In this document: positions 1-9,362 of the stretch, piece by piece
Position numbering within the stretch: position 1 is the stretch's first letter
How the letters are laid out: each line of letters begins with the position of its first letter
NCBI GenBank assembly: GCA_965200465.1
Contig: OZ241358.1
Span: forward strand, 1,798,001-1,862,000
Length of the DNA: 64,000 bases
Source of the DNA: Azophilus sp965200465
Lineage (GTDB): Bacteria > Pseudomonadota > Gammaproteobacteria > Pseudomonadales > Azotimanducaceae
Direction of reading: 5' to 3'
Position numbers and translations under genes: made by a program
Notes under the pieces: model-generated
What the model was told of the DNA's origin: nothing
Databases searched by the model: none
Seen by the model: only the letters and a program-made list of their open reading frames with translations

Positions 1-322
1 GGTCTTCGGCGCAGCCCTTCAGCGCCGCCGCCGTTTGCGTGGCGCCGCCCATGAGGCCGCCGGCCAACAGCATGAACGCCGGCAGCATCAGCAGCTTCGG
101 CGCCCAGTACAGGCGCGGGTCCAGGCTCCACAGATACGCAAGGCGCGGCGCGTCGTTGTAGGCCATCACGAAGTAAACCACCGCGGCCAGCGCCACCAAG
201 GAGTACAGGCCCTGGTAGCCCCGCTCCGACAATCCGCGCATCAGCGCCCCGCGCAGCGGAGAGTTGCTGACGCCCAAGTGGGTGCCCAAGAACAAGACGC
301 CGGCGATCAGCAGTTCGGACAC
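1..322 (-). CDS. NnrU family membrane protein (partial, 3' end off the window)
   Basis: About 107 N-terminal residues are visible and the gene runs off the left edge. The start is a GTG at 322 with AGGAG at 329-333, six bases upstream. The protein is hydrophobic, with membrane segments near residues 3-19, 38-55 and 78-96. It carries the NnrU-type opening GTHLGVSNS followed by LRGALMRGLSERGYQGLYS. NnrU proteins are inner-membrane proteins related to the MAPEG/isoprenylcysteine methyltransferase-like group and were named from denitrification loci; their biochemical role is not settled. Nothing visible here links this copy to nitrogen oxides. The family call is from sequence pattern. Confidence 0.75.
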   Translation of the reverse strand, partial: MSELLIAGVLFLGTHLGVSNSPLRGALMRGLSERGYQGLYSLVALAAVVYFVMAYNDAPRLAYLWSLDPRLYWAPKLLMLPAFMLLAGGLMGGATQTAAALKGCAED

Positions 323-509
323 GGGTGACTCCTAGCTTGCCATCCTGCAAACAAGTGTACCTGTTCGCCGGCCGCTTTTGTCGCTCCCTACATTCAACCC
401 CTAATCCCCGCTGACGCGGCACGGCCCAACGGCAGCCCCGCATGAGGTGTTGGCGCCCTTGGCGCGAAGCCGGAAGCGTAGGGCGCCGACCAGCGATCAG
501 GCGCCTGCC

Positions 510-1298
510 TCAAGGCACTATTGATGCCAAGGCGTCGAGCACCTCGTTGGGGCGCTCCGCCAGCATGGCGTGGCCGCAGCCGGCAAGACGCACCAGCCGT
601 GCGTTCGCCAACTGCTCGCTGATGCGAATGCCGGCCCGCGCCGGCGTCATTTGATCTGCCTCCCCCACCACGACCAAGGCCGGGCACCCAACAGGCCCGG
701 CGTCCGCCTGCGGGTCAAAGCCGTTGCAGGCGCTCAAGTCCGCATGGAAGACGCCCGGCGACGCCCTCTCCAGCAAGCGTTCGCCGCCGCCCAGCATCCA
801 TAGGCCAGGATTGCGATTGGCGCCCAACTTGGCCTGCGGGCTGTGGCTCCAGGTGTTGGCCATGTCGATGGCGGCGTGGTCGTTGTCTTCGGCGGCGCCC
901 AGCAGGGCGTTGGTGACCGGCATGGGGGCGGATGCACCGAGCAGCGCCAAGGCGCGGCATCTTGCGGGATGCTGCGCCGCCAGCGCATAGGCGACCAAGG
1001 AGCCCATGCTGTGCCCCACCACCGCGGCGTCGCTTAAGCCGGCGGCGTCCATGGCCCGCACCACCCAAGCGGCCATGTCGGCAATGGAGGTCAGGGCCGG
1101 GCCTTTGCTGCGGCCGTGGCCAGGCAGGTCGGGGGCCAGCACGTTCAGCCCGTTGCGGGCGAAGTGGCGGGATGGCATCACCCAAACGCTGTGGTCCATG
1201 CCGGCGCCGTGGATGAACACCACCGCCGGCCGCCCCGCTTCGTGGGTGCCGCTGCCGGTGGAGGCGAAGGCCGCCTCGCCGTCCACCTGCAGCCTCAT
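510..1298 (-). CDS. alpha/beta hydrolase
   Basis: This is a 262-residue soluble alpha/beta hydrolase. It has an HGAG oxyanion segment near residue 30, the motif DLPGHGRS near 57-64, the nucleophile elbow GHSMG with Ser97, an acidic residue in VVGEADQMTP and the C-terminal catalytic His in GCGHAMLAERP. I chose ATG 1298, which has GGAG just upstream; the frame stays open to 1337 but that region is not hydrolase-like. It lies 66 bp downstream of metY on the same strand and is probably cotranscribed. Homoserine acetyltransferases share this fold, but the protein is too short and lacks their signature, so I call it a hydrolase of unknown substrate. Confidence 0.85.
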   Translation of the reverse strand: MRLQVDGEAAFASTGSGTHEAGRPAVVFIHGAGMDHSVWVMPSRHFARNGLNVLAPDLPGHGRSKGPALTSIADMAAWVVRAMDAAGLSDAAVVGHSMGSLVAYALAAQHPARCRALALLGASAPMPVTNALLGAAEDNDHAAIDMANTWSHSPQAKLGANRNPGLWMLGGGERLLERASPGVFHADLSACNGFDPQADAGPVGCPALVVVGEADQMTPARAGIRISEQLANARLVRLAGCGHAMLAERPNEVLDALASIVP

Positions 1299-1364
1299 GC
1301 CGACTCCAGCATCGTCACGCCAAACTCCCCGCCTCAACGTCCAGCGCAGCCGCCGCTCGACGCA

Positions 1365-2675
1365 TCATGCCGACTCCATCCTTCGCACACGGCTCAAAGC
1401 GCGGGCCAAGTCGCCGATCAGATCCTCCGCATCCTCCAGGCCGATGGAGAGCCTTATCAGCCCCTCCCCGATGCCGGCGGCGGCCAAGGCGGCGGCGTCC
1501 ATGCGGTGATGGGTGGTGCTGGCCGGATGGATGACCAAGGACTTGGCGTCCCCCACGTTGGCCAGATGGGAAAAGACGTTCAGCGCCTCGATCAGCGCTT
1601 TGCCGGCCTCCCGCCCGCCCTTGACGGTGAAGCCGAACACCGCCCCGGCGCCCTTGGGCAGCAGCTTCTTGGCGAGGGCGTGGTCCGGGTGGTCCGCAAG
1701 GCCGGGGTAGCTGACGGACTCCACCAAGGGATGGTCCGCCAGAAATTCGGCCACCCGCTGGGCGTTGGCCACGTGCCGGGCCATGCGCAGCGGCAGGGTC
1801 TCCAAGCCCTGCAGGATCTGGAAGGCGGTCATCGGCGCCATGCAGGCGCCGAAGTCCCGAATGCCCTCCTTGCGGGCGCGGGTGATGAAGGCGGCGGGGC
1901 CGAACTCCTCGCCGAACACCAAGTCATGAAAGCCGGCGTAGGGTTCGTTGATGGTGGCGTGGGGGCCGCTCTCCCAATCGAACCGGCCGCCGTCCACCAG
2001 CAGCCCGCCGATCACCACGCCGTGCCCGCTGAGGAACTTGGTGGCGGAGTGCATCACCAAGTCGGCGCCCTGCTCGATGGGCCGGCAGAGATAGGGAGTG
2101 GCGAAGGTGGCGTCCACCAGCAGCGGCAACCCGCGTTCGTGGGCCACCTCGGCCAGCGCCGGAACGTTCAGCACCTCCAGGCCGGGATTGCCGAGAATCT
2201 CCCCGAACAGCAGGCGCGTACTGGGCCGAATGGCGGCGGCGAAGGCGGCGGCGTCCCGCGGGTCCACAAAGGTGGTTTCGATGCCGAACCTGGGCAGGGT
2301 GTATTCCAACAGGTTGTGGGTGCCGCCGTAGAGCGAGCGGCTGGCGACGATGTGCTCCCCGGCGGAGCAGATGGTGGCCACCGCCAAGTGCATGGCCGCC
2401 TGCCCGCTGGCCGCGGCGATGGCGCCGACGCCGCCGTCCAAGGCGGCGATGCGCTCCTCCAACACCGCGTTGGTGGGGTTGGAGAGGCGGGAATAGACAT
2501 GCCCGGCGCGTTCGATGTTGAAAAGCCCGGCAGCGAAGTCCGAATCCGGAAACACGAAGGACGCCGATTGGTAGATCGGCGTGGCGCGGGCGCCCGTGGC
2601 CGGGTCCGGCTCCTGGCCGGCATGCAGGGCTAGGGTGTCGAAGCCGAGGGGAGGCGGGCCTTGGTGCTTGCTCAT
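1365..2675 (-). CDS. metY: O-acetylhomoserine aminocarboxypropyltransferase / sulfhydrylase
   Basis: This 436-residue PLP enzyme of the Cys/Met metabolism family makes homocysteine from O-acetylhomoserine and sulfide, so it serves direct sulfhydrylation in methionine synthesis. The diagnostic N-terminus FDTLALHAGQEPDP, the YSRLSNPT segment and the PLP-binding Lys213 in HSATKFLSGHG are all present. Length matches MetY (about 430) rather than the shorter MetB/MetZ (about 390). There is no strong Shine-Dalgarno before ATG 2675. The 213-bp upstream region shared with the divergent gene was checked for SAM and SAH riboswitch cores; none was seen. Confidence 0.93.
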   Translation of the reverse strand: MSKHQGPPPLGFDTLALHAGQEPDPATGARATPIYQSASFVFPDSDFAAGLFNIERAGHVYSRLSNPTNAVLEERIAALDGGVGAIAAASGQAAMHLAVATICSAGEHIVASRSLYGGTHNLLEYTLPRFGIETTFVDPRDAAAFAAAIRPSTRLLFGEILGNPGLEVLNVPALAEVAHERGLPLLVDATFATPYLCRPIEQGADLVMHSATKFLSGHGVVIGGLLVDGGRFDWESGPHATINEPYAGFHDLVFGEEFGPAAFITRARKEGIRDFGACMAPMTAFQILQGLETLPLRMARHVANAQRVAEFLADHPLVESVSYPGLADHPDHALAKKLLPKGAGAVFGFTVKGGREAGKALIEALNVFSHLANVGDAKSLVIHPASTTHHRMDAAALAAAGIGEGLIRLSIGLEDAEDLIGDLARALSRVRRMESA

Positions 2676-2888
2676 TGCGCGCGGCTGTGCTGTCCTATGG
2701 AAATGTACCCGAAACCCTCAAGGCGAGCAGCGCCCCTCGACGCCTGCCTTGGCGGGCATGATAGCGCAATCGGCCGGGCATGGGCTGCGCGGCCGACAAT
2801 TCTCAAGGCCGCCGGCCGGTTGCAAGCCGCCGCTGGCTTGAGGAGCCCCTCGGCGCCTAGGCGAAGAGGCTGACGGAGGCCGTTCAGC

Positions 2889-3305
2889 ATGGCCGAAGCG
2901 CATCGATCGGTGGCCGTTGAGGTTCTGCTGAGGATGTCCCTATGGGTCAGCTTCCCGCTGCACCTAGGCGCCGCCTATGTGCTGGCCCGGCCCGGCGCTT
3001 GGCTGGGCCAACAATTGGGCCTGCCGGCCGCGGCCGATCCCCTTTACGCCGCGCTGGCCGCTTACCTAGTGGGGCTTTTCGGCTGCGTTTACGCATGGCT
3101 CGCCTTGCAGCCAAGGCCCACGCAACCGCTGTTGGCGGTGGCGGCGCTCGGCAAGCTGGGCCTGTTCGCCGTCGTCCTGGGGCTGTGGTTGCTGGCCGAC
3201 GCCTCACCCCGCCTCGTTGCGGTGGGCGCCGTCGATCTGTGGTTCGCCGCTCTTTGGCTTTGGTGGCTGGGCAACGCCCGCCAGCCGCCGGAGGACGCGG
3301 CTTGA
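2889..3305 (+). CDS. small integral membrane protein, four predicted helices
   Basis: This 138-residue protein is almost entirely hydrophobic. Predicted transmembrane segments lie near residues 17-35, 52-74, 81-103 and 109-128, with short charged ends. No catalytic motif is recognisable and I cannot name a family. It is transcribed divergently from metY across a 213-bp intergenic region. Frame use and GC-rich third positions agree with a real gene. Function is unknown. Confidence 0.7.
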   Translation: MAEAHRSVAVEVLLRMSLWVSFPLHLGAAYVLARPGAWLGQQLGLPAAADPLYAALAAYLVGLFGCVYAWLALQPRPTQPLLAVAALGKLGLFAVVLGLWLLADASPRLVAVGAVDLWFAALWLWWLGNARQPPEDAA

Positions 3306-3328
3306 ACGCCGGGAGCACGCCCAAAAGC

Positions 3329-3355
3329 GTGCGGGGCCCATTGCAGGCCCCGCAC
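3329..3355 (-). terminator. rho-independent terminator of the small peptide gene
   Basis: A perfect 10-bp GC-rich inverted repeat (3329-3338 with 3346-3355) encloses a 7-base loop. Read on the minus strand it is followed at once by GCTTTT. It lies about 80 bases downstream of the stop of the putative peptide gene at 3434. On the plus strand there is no T tract, so the direction fits the peptide gene, although it may also insulate the convergent membrane-protein gene. Confidence 0.65.
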
Positions 3356-3433
3356 AGTCGCCCCCACGGAAAGAGCCGGAAAACAGCGGAGACCCGCCTT
3401 GCCGGCCGTTTCCCTAGCGGAGGCTAAGGAGGA

Positions 3434-3634
3434 TCAAAACTTCGGAATCAAAAACGACGGGAGCCTCTGCTGACGCGGGCGATACGGCTTTGGACTCGGC
3501 ACGGTCAGGGACGTGCTGTCGCCGCCTCTGGGAAAACCGAAGAACCCCCAAGCTCCGCTCACCAAGCCCAGTTCATGGGCCTCCAGTTCACGCAGACCTC
3601 CGCACGCCCTAGGGCGCAGTTTTGCATTTGCCAT
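3434..3634 (-). CDS. putative double-glycine-leader peptide with a cationic, proline-rich core
   Basis: This is a 66-residue ORF. ATG 3634 has a strong ribosome site, TTGGAGG, seven to eight bases upstream; in-frame starts further upstream lack one. Residues 14-28 read LRELEAHELGLVSGA, close to the double-glycine (GG/GA) bacteriocin leader pattern ELxxxELxxVSGA that C39 peptidase-transporters cleave. The predicted 38-residue core after Ala28 has no Cys, seven Pro and net positive charge, with an amphipathic start WGFFGF and a segment PSPKPYRPRQQRLP that recalls proline-rich antimicrobial peptides. No transporter, peptidase, immunity or modification gene is adjacent. It ends before a hairpin terminator, so it may be monocistronic. 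Leader assignment is pattern-based; function is inference. Confidence 0.55.
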   Translation of the reverse strand: MANAKLRPRACGGLRELEAHELGLVSGAWGFFGFPRGGDSTSLTVPSPKPYRPRQQRLPSFLIPKF

Positions 3635-3902
3635 TTTTGGCCTCCAATAATGAATGTGGAGGCACACCATAACAGGCCGTCAAGCCCTGCGGCGTAAGCC
3701 AAAACCGCCATGTGGCGGCAGCCGGCGCCCTTGGTTTTTTGGGGACATTCACCCCGGGCCATGCGGGAAAACGCCCATGAACCGCCGGCGCAACCAAGCC
3801 GGCCGACGGCGGACTTTCGCCATGCCCAGCGCCGATTTGTCCCTTGCGCCGCCAACCGTCCCCGTGCCATGCTGTCGTTTTCCAACAACTTGGCGGACGC
3901 TC

Positions 3903-4154
3903 ATGGAAGTCAAGAAATTTGACACCCCAAGGCTGACCCAAAACCTTGAAGCCGCCGGCGTTCCCGACAGCCAAGCGGAGGCCATCGTCGCCGGCATTCG
4001 GGACGCCCGGACCGGTCTTGCCACCAAAGCCGACCTTGATGCTCTTGAAGTCCGCCTAGACGCCAAGCTCGCCACCCTTCGCGCCGACCTTTGCCGCGCC
4101 CTGTGGATTCAAGGCGCCGGGACCATTATCCTAGCAGCCAAGCCGTTCGGCTAG
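3903..4154 (+). CDS. DUF1640/CCDC90-like coiled-coil protein (short)
   Basis: This 83-residue protein starts at ATG 3903. The first part, FDTPRLTQNLEAAGVPDSQAEAIVAGIRDA, followed by a coiled-coil stretch ATKADLDALEVRLDAKLATLRADL, is typical of the small DUF1640-type proteins common in Proteobacteria. Those usually end in a single membrane helix; here the tail WIQGAGTIILAAKPFG stops early and holds only part of a helix, so the gene may be C-terminally eroded. Its stop lies 8 bp before the GTG of the epoxide hydrolase. The role of the family in bacteria is unknown. Confidence 0.6.
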   Translation: MEVKKFDTPRLTQNLEAAGVPDSQAEAIVAGIRDARTGLATKADLDALEVRLDAKLATLRADLCRALWIQGAGTIILAAKPFG

Positions 4155-4162
4155 GGCGTTCC

Positions 4163-5101
4163 GTGGCGGCTTTCCCCGACAGCCAGCGCATCAAGGCGAA
4201 CGGCATTGAACTGGAGGTCTTCCAAGCCGGCGCCGGGCGGCCCATCGTGCTGTGCCACGGCTGGCCCGAGCATGCCTATTCCTGGCGCCGCCAAATCCCC
4301 GCCTTGGCGGACGCCGGCTACCATGTGATCGTCCCCAACCAACGCGGCTACGGCGCTTCCTCCAGGCCAAAGGAGACGGCCGCCTACGACATCGAGCACC
4401 TGACCGGGGACCTCACCGCCCTGCTCGACCACTTCGGCTGCCAGGACGCCCTATTCGTCGGCCATGACTGGGGAGCGCTGGTCGTCTGGGGCCTAGCCCT
4501 GATGCATCCAGAGCGCCTGGCCGGGCTGATCAACCTGAGCGTGCCCTTTCTGGTGCGCGGCGAGCGCGAATGGGTGGGCTTTTGGGAGGAGCGGCTGGGG
4601 CCGGACTTCTACATCGTTCACTTCAACCGCCAGCCCGGCGTGGCGGACGCCGTCTTCGACGCCAATCCGGAGCGCTTCCTGCGCAACCTTTACCGCACCG
4701 GCCAGTGGCGCTCCCCCATGCCGGCGGCGCGCCCCGGCATGGCGCTCATCAACTTGGCGCAAACGGACGCCCCGGCCGGCGAGTTGATGATGAGCGAGGC
4801 GGAGCTGGCCGTGTTTGTGGAGAGCTTCCGGCGCTCCAGCTTCACCCCCGGCCTCAACTGGTACCGCAACTTCACCCGCAACTGGGAGATCCTAGGCCGC
4901 TTCCCGGAGCGGGTGCGGCAGCCGGCCCTGATGATCTACGGGCGCTACGACCTAGTGCCGCAGTCGGAAGCCCTGCCAAGCATCGCGCCGGACCTCGAGG
5001 CGGCAACCCTGGAGTGCGGCCACTGGATTCAACAGGAGCAACCCGAGGAGACCAACCGCCTAATGCTGGACTGGCTGGCCCGCCGCTACCCAGCCGGCTA
5101 G
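4163..5101 (+). CDS. epoxide hydrolase (alpha/beta hydrolase fold)
   Basis: This 312-residue protein has the full epoxide hydrolase set. The oxyanion motif is HGWPE (His32-Glu36), and the nucleophile elbow GHDWG carries an Asp nucleophile (Asp102) in place of Ser. A cap-domain Tyr lies in NWYRN, the acid in YGRYDLVP and the catalytic His in CGHWIQQEQPEE. Such enzymes hydrolyse epoxides to diols through an Asp-ester intermediate; haloalkane dehalogenases are the main alternative, but the HGxP motif and paired Tyr region favour epoxide hydrolase. I chose GTG 4163 because upstream codons are not family-like and overlap the preceding gene. Confidence 0.88.
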   Translation: MAAFPDSQRIKANGIELEVFQAGAGRPIVLCHGWPEHAYSWRRQIPALADAGYHVIVPNQRGYGASSRPKETAAYDIEHLTGDLTALLDHFGCQDALFVGHDWGALVVWGLALMHPERLAGLINLSVPFLVRGEREWVGFWEERLGPDFYIVHFNRQPGVADAVFDANPERFLRNLYRTGQWRSPMPAARPGMALINLAQTDAPAGELMMSEAELAVFVESFRRSSFTPGLNWYRNFTRNWEILGRFPERVRQPALMIYGRYDLVPQSEALPSIAPDLEAATLECGHWIQQEQPEETNRLMLDWLARRYPAG

Positions 5102-5134
5102 CTCTTGCTCACCCCAATCAACGAATTGCGTTGC

Positions 5135-8100
5135 ATGAACGCGGTGCGTGACAAGACAAACGGGCTGGCCCTTGTCAACGGCGGCCTGTTCCCGCCGGAC
5201 TACCTGCGGGACGCGGTCCGTGAACTGCCAGAGTGGGACGCCTTGGGCGAGGACGAGCTCAATGCCTTCATCGCCAAAGCACAGCGCATCCTCGAGCCTT
5301 TCGCCAGTGGCGGCGCATCGAGCCCCAACGAGAGCCACACCGAAGACGACCTGATCTGGCCGATTCTCACCAGCCTCGGCTGGACGGCCAACCTGCGGCA
5401 GCAGAACTTGAGCGCCGTGGGGCGGGAAGACGTTCCGGACGGCCTGCTGTTCAGCGACGACGGCGCCAAGACCCGTGCCCTCGGCGTGGCGGAAGGGCCG
5501 GCCCGCTACGCCATCGGCGCCGTGCTGGTGGAATCCAAGCGCTGGTTGCGCCCCTTGGACCGCGCCTCCGGCCGACACGGCGAGACCTTGGCGCCCTCTT
5601 CACAAATGCTGCGCTACCTGCGCCGCGCCGAGGGCCTCAGGGACGGCGGGCCGCGTTGGGGCATTCTCACCAACGGCGCCCAATGGCGGCTGTACTGGCA
5701 GGGGGCGCACTCCGTAGCCAATCAATTCCTCGAAATCGATTTGGCGGCGGCGCTGAACCTGCCCGGCGGCAACGATGGCCTGTTTCGGGCGGACATGGAC
5801 GAACGCCGCCACGCCCTAAAGCTGTTCGCGCTGCTGTTCCACCGTCGCGCCTTCACGGAGCAAGACGAGGCCGGCCACAACCTGCACGAACGCGCCCTGC
5901 GGAAGGGGCGCTACTTCGAGCAGCGCATTGCCGAGAATCTCTCGCAACTCGTCTTCGATCGCGCCTTTCCGGATCTGGCCTCGGCCATAGCCGCCGCAGC
6001 CCCGGCCGCCGATTTGGCAGATGTGCGCGAAGCCACTTTGGTGCTGCTCTACCGCCTGTTGTTCATCCTCTACGCCGAAGACCGCAACCTGCTGCCGGTG
6101 CAGGACGACGCCTACGCCAACGTCGGCTTCCGGCAGCGGGTGCGCGAAGAGGTGCGGCGCCGCAAGCAGCAAGGCCAAGCGTTTTCGGAAACCGCCGCCA
6201 GCTACTACCACGCCTTGCAAGACTTGGCCCAGGCGATAGACCAAGGCGATCCCGCCTTCGGCCTGCCGCCCTACAACGGTGGCTTGTTCGATGTCGGCAG
6301 GGCACCGCTGTTGAACCACATCCGCCTGTCCAACGCCTGCATGGCCGACGTGGTGGACGCGCTCTCCTTCGTGCAAGCACCCGGCGGCGAACGCCGTTAC
6401 ATCAACTACCGCAGCCTTTCCGTGCAGCACTTGGGCTCCCTATACGAGCGCCTGTTGGAGCACGAACTGGTGCGCGACGCGACTGGTGGCATCAGCGTCC
6501 GCCTCAACGTCTTCGCCCGCAAAGGCTCCGGCAGCTACTACACACCGGACGACTTGGTGCGGTTGGTGTTGGCCGAAACTGTGGAGCCGCTGGTTGAGGA
6601 ACGCTTGGCCGCTTTCCGCGCCAAGGCAGGGCAACTGCCCGCCGGCCGCACCGCGGAGCTGGCCGCGGTGGACCCGGCCAAGGCCATTCTCGAACTGCGG
6701 GTGTGCGACCCGGCGATGGGCTCCGGCCACTTTCTGGTCAATCTGGTGGACTTGCTGAGCGACCGGGTGATCGCCGCGCTGGCCGAGGCCGAAGAGGTGC
6801 CGGGCTACGTTTCGCCATTGGCCAACGAAATCGCCGCCATCCGCAAGACCATCGGCGACAACGCGCAAGCGCAGGGCTGGCTCATCGACGCCGGGCATTT
6901 GGACGACCGGCAGATCGTGCGCCGCATGGTGCTTAAGCGCTGCGTCTATGGGGTCGATAAGAACCCGATGGCGGTGGAACTGGCCAAGTTGTCGCTGTGG
7001 CTGCACACCTTCACCGTGGGCGCTCCCCTGAGCTTTCTGGATCACCACTTGCGCTGCGGCGACAGCCTGTTCGGCTGCTGGGTGCGCGCTGCCATCGACA
7101 AGGCGGAGGCCGAAGGGGGTGCCCTGTTCGTCCGCGAGCCGCTGCGACGCGCCCTGGCCGCCGCCGATCCCATGCAACGCTTGGAGGCGTTGACGGATGC
7201 CGAGCTGGCCGAAGCGGAGCAGTCCTCGGCATTGTTTGCGGACGTCGAGCGGGACACCGCGCCGCTTGCCGAGTTCTTGGCCGTGCTGCACGCCTTCGAC
7301 TGGCTGCGGCCAACCGGTAAAGACGCAGCCTTGGTTCGCTCCTGGCTGACCGGCATGGTCGGCGACCCCGTGGCCATCGCCACTGGCGAAGCGCCGCCGG
7401 CCGACGAGTTCCGCCACCTGCTGGAGCAAGCCCGCGAACTGGCGCAGGAAGAGCGCTTTCTGCATTGGCAGGTGGCGTTTCCCGGCGTTTGGCGCGATTG
7501 GCAGGATGCAGAGTTGGCGGAGGACGGCGGGCACGTTGGGGGTTTCGATGCGGTCGTCGGCAACCCACCGTGGGACCGCATGAAGATGCAGCAGGTGGAA
7601 TGGTTCGCGGCTAGGCGGCCAGCCATCGCCAAGGCGCAAAAGGGCGACGATCGCAATCGCATGGTGCGCGAGCTGGACACCGACGATCCCTTGCGTGTTG
7701 AGTTCCAAGCCGCCAACGAACGCATCGACATGGCCATGCGCATGGTGCGCCGCGGCGGTGACTACCCGCTGCTCGGCCGCGGCGACCTCAACCTCTATGC
7801 GCTGTTCGTGGAGCGCGCCATGCAGCTGGTGAGGCCGAGCGGGATTGTCGGTCTGCTGACGCCCTCTGGCATCGCTTCGGACAAGACCGCGGCGCCCTTC
7901 TTCCGCGGCGTGTCCACCCAAGGGCGGCTGCGGGCGCTGTATGACTTCGAGAACCGCCGCACACGCTTTGATTCGCGGCCATCTTTCCCGGCCGTGGACT
8001 CGCGCTTCAAGTTCTGCGCCTTCATCGCCAGCCGGTCGCCGACCCCGAAATCAGCGCAATGCGCGTTCTTTCTGCAAGACGTCTCGGAAATCGAAGCCGA

Positions 8101-9211
8101 GCGCTTCCCCCTTGCCGCCAAGGACTTCGCCCGCGTCAACCCGAACACCGGCACGGCACCGATCTTCCGTTCCAGCCGCGACGCTGAACTCACCACCGCC
8201 ATCTACGAGCGCGTGCCAGTGATGGTGGACCGCTCATCCGGCGAAGAGAAGCGACTCTGGCCATTGAAGTACCGCCGCATGTTCGACATGACAAACGACT
8301 CCAAACTGTTCCGAACGAGGGAGGAGCTAGAGGAGCAGGAGAGCGCTTGGCCGCTGGCCGGCAACCGCTTCGACAGCCCCGGCGGCGCATGGCTGCCGCT
8401 GTATGAGGGCAAGATGGCGCAGTCTTTCGACCACCGTGCCGCCCACGTGAAGGTGAATCCCCAGAACGTTCACCGCCCCGGCCAGCCCGTGGCCGCCACG
8501 GACGAGCAGCATGGTGACCCAAGCTGGCTGCCGACGCCACAGTATTGGGTGAGCGCATCGGAGTGTGATTGGCCGCCAGAGCAGTCTTGGGTGCTCGGGT
8601 TCAAGGAGATTACCGCCCCGACCAACGCGAGAACGTTTATCGCCGCCATCTTCCCCGCGGTTGGCTTCGGCAACAAGGTGCCCGTCCTCGTGCCGGAGAC
8701 CGCCGACCGCAAGGAGTGGCTGCTGGCCGCCAACTTCAACGCCACGGTCTTCGACTTCGCCACGCGCTCCAAAGTGCAGGGCCAAACGCTGAACTTGTTC
8801 ATCGTGGAGCAACTTCCCGTGGTGCCGCCCAGCCGCTACGACGAGGTTCTCTTTGGTGCCAAGACCGCCGCCGAGATCATCCGCGAGGCCGTCTTGGAAC
8901 TCACCTACACCGCCCACGACATGGCGCCCTTCGCCAAAGAACTGGGCTGGATTGATGCCGCCGGCGAAGTCAAGCCGCCCTTCGTTTGGAACGCCGAACG
9001 CCGCCTGCGCCTGCTGGCCAAGCTGGACGCGGTGTTCTTCCATCTCTACGGCGTGACCGGCCGCGACGATGTCCGCTACGTTTACTCCACCTTCCCCATC
9101 GTCAAACGGGAAGAAGAGGCCGCCTACGGGCACCACCGCACCCGCGACCTCTGCCTCGGGTGGATCAATGCCTTGGCCGCCGGCAAGCCGGATGCGGAAG
9201 TGGAAGGGTAG
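5135..9211 (+). CDS. type IIG restriction-modification enzyme (Eco57I-like)
   Basis: This is a single large polypeptide of about 1358 residues. Near the N-terminus a PD-(D/E)xK nuclease site is visible (Asp102 in VPDGLLF, Glu133-x-Lys135 in VLVESKRW). A helical linker follows, then a gamma-class N6-adenine methyltransferase with motif I CDPAMGSGHF (Asp525) and catalytic NPPW (residues 810-813). The C-terminal third lacks recognisable motifs and probably holds the target-recognition domain. This order matches type IIG enzymes, which cut and methylate with one chain. ATG 5135 is preferred; TTG 5105 is possible and neither has a good ribosome site. No separate S or R gene is adjacent. Confidence 0.85.
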   Translation: MNAVRDKTNGLALVNGGLFPPDYLRDAVRELPEWDALGEDELNAFIAKAQRILEPFASGGASSPNESHTEDDLIWPILTSLGWTANLRQQNLSAVGREDVPDGLLFSDDGAKTRALGVAEGPARYAIGAVLVESKRWLRPLDRASGRHGETLAPSSQMLRYLRRAEGLRDGGPRWGILTNGAQWRLYWQGAHSVANQFLEIDLAAALNLPGGNDGLFRADMDERRHALKLFALLFHRRAFTEQDEAGHNLHERALRKGRYFEQRIAENLSQLVFDRAFPDLASAIAAAAPAADLADVREATLVLLYRLLFILYAEDRNLLPVQDDAYANVGFRQRVREEVRRRKQQGQAFSETAASYYHALQDLAQAIDQGDPAFGLPPYNGGLFDVGRAPLLNHIRLSNACMADVVDALSFVQAPGGERRYINYRSLSVQHLGSLYERLLEHELVRDATGGISVRLNVFARKGSGSYYTPDDLVRLVLAETVEPLVEERLAAFRAKAGQLPAGRTAELAAVDPAKAILELRVCDPAMGSGHFLVNLVDLLSDRVIAALAEAEEVPGYVSPLANEIAAIRKTIGDNAQAQGWLIDAGHLDDRQIVRRMVLKRCVYGVDKNPMAVELAKLSLWLHTFTVGAPLSFLDHHLRCGDSLFGCWVRAAIDKAEAEGGALFVREPLRRALAAADPMQRLEALTDAELAEAEQSSALFADVERDTAPLAEFLAVLHAFDWLRPTGKDAALVRSWLTGMVGDPVAIATGEAPPADEFRHLLEQARELAQEERFLHWQVAFPGVWRDWQDAELAEDGGHVGGFDAVVGNPPWDRMKMQQVEWFAARRPAIAKAQKGDDRNRMVRELDTDDPLRVEFQAANERIDMAMRMVRRGGDYPLLGRGDLNLYALFVERAMQLVRPSGIVGLLTPSGIASDKTAAPFFRGVSTQGRLRALYDFENRRTRFDSRPSFPAVDSRFKFCAFIASRSPTPKSAQCAFFLQDVSEIEAERFPLAAKDFARVNPNTGTAPIFRSSRDAELTTAIYERVPVMVDRSSGEEKRLWPLKYRRMFDMTNDSKLFRTREELEEQESAWPLAGNRFDSPGGAWLPLYEGKMAQSFDHRAAHVKVNPQNVHRPGQPVAATDEQHGDPSWLPTPQYWVSASECDWPPEQSWVLGFKEITAPTNARTFIAAIFPAVGFGNKVPVLVPETADRKEWLLAANFNATVFDFATRSKVQGQTLNLFIVEQLPVVPPSRYDEVLFGAKTAAEIIREAVLELTYTAHDMAPFAKELGWIDAAGEVKPPFVWNAERRLRLLAKLDAVFFHLYGVTGRDDVRYVYSTFPIVKREEEAAYGHHRTRDLCLGWINALAAGKPDAEVEG

Positions 9212-9362
9212 CCGCTCCCTTGTCGGTTTCGCCGAACGGATACGGACTTCAAAGCAGGGCAAACACCGCCGCGGGCAGGTCAAGGTCTAAAGAGCGGATC
9301 CCGCACACCGATTACAGCTATTTCCCGCAGATTTCCACTTGCGGCCCTCCTAATTTGTGCGC

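Noticed and set aside
1116..2633. 505-codon plus-strand open frame opposite metY
   Set aside because: It is antisense to an unambiguous enzyme, His/Gly/Gln-rich and without family signs; an artefact of high GC.
2676..2888. Possible SAM or SAH riboswitch upstream of metY
   Set aside because: The conserved cores of these riboswitches could not be found on the minus strand.
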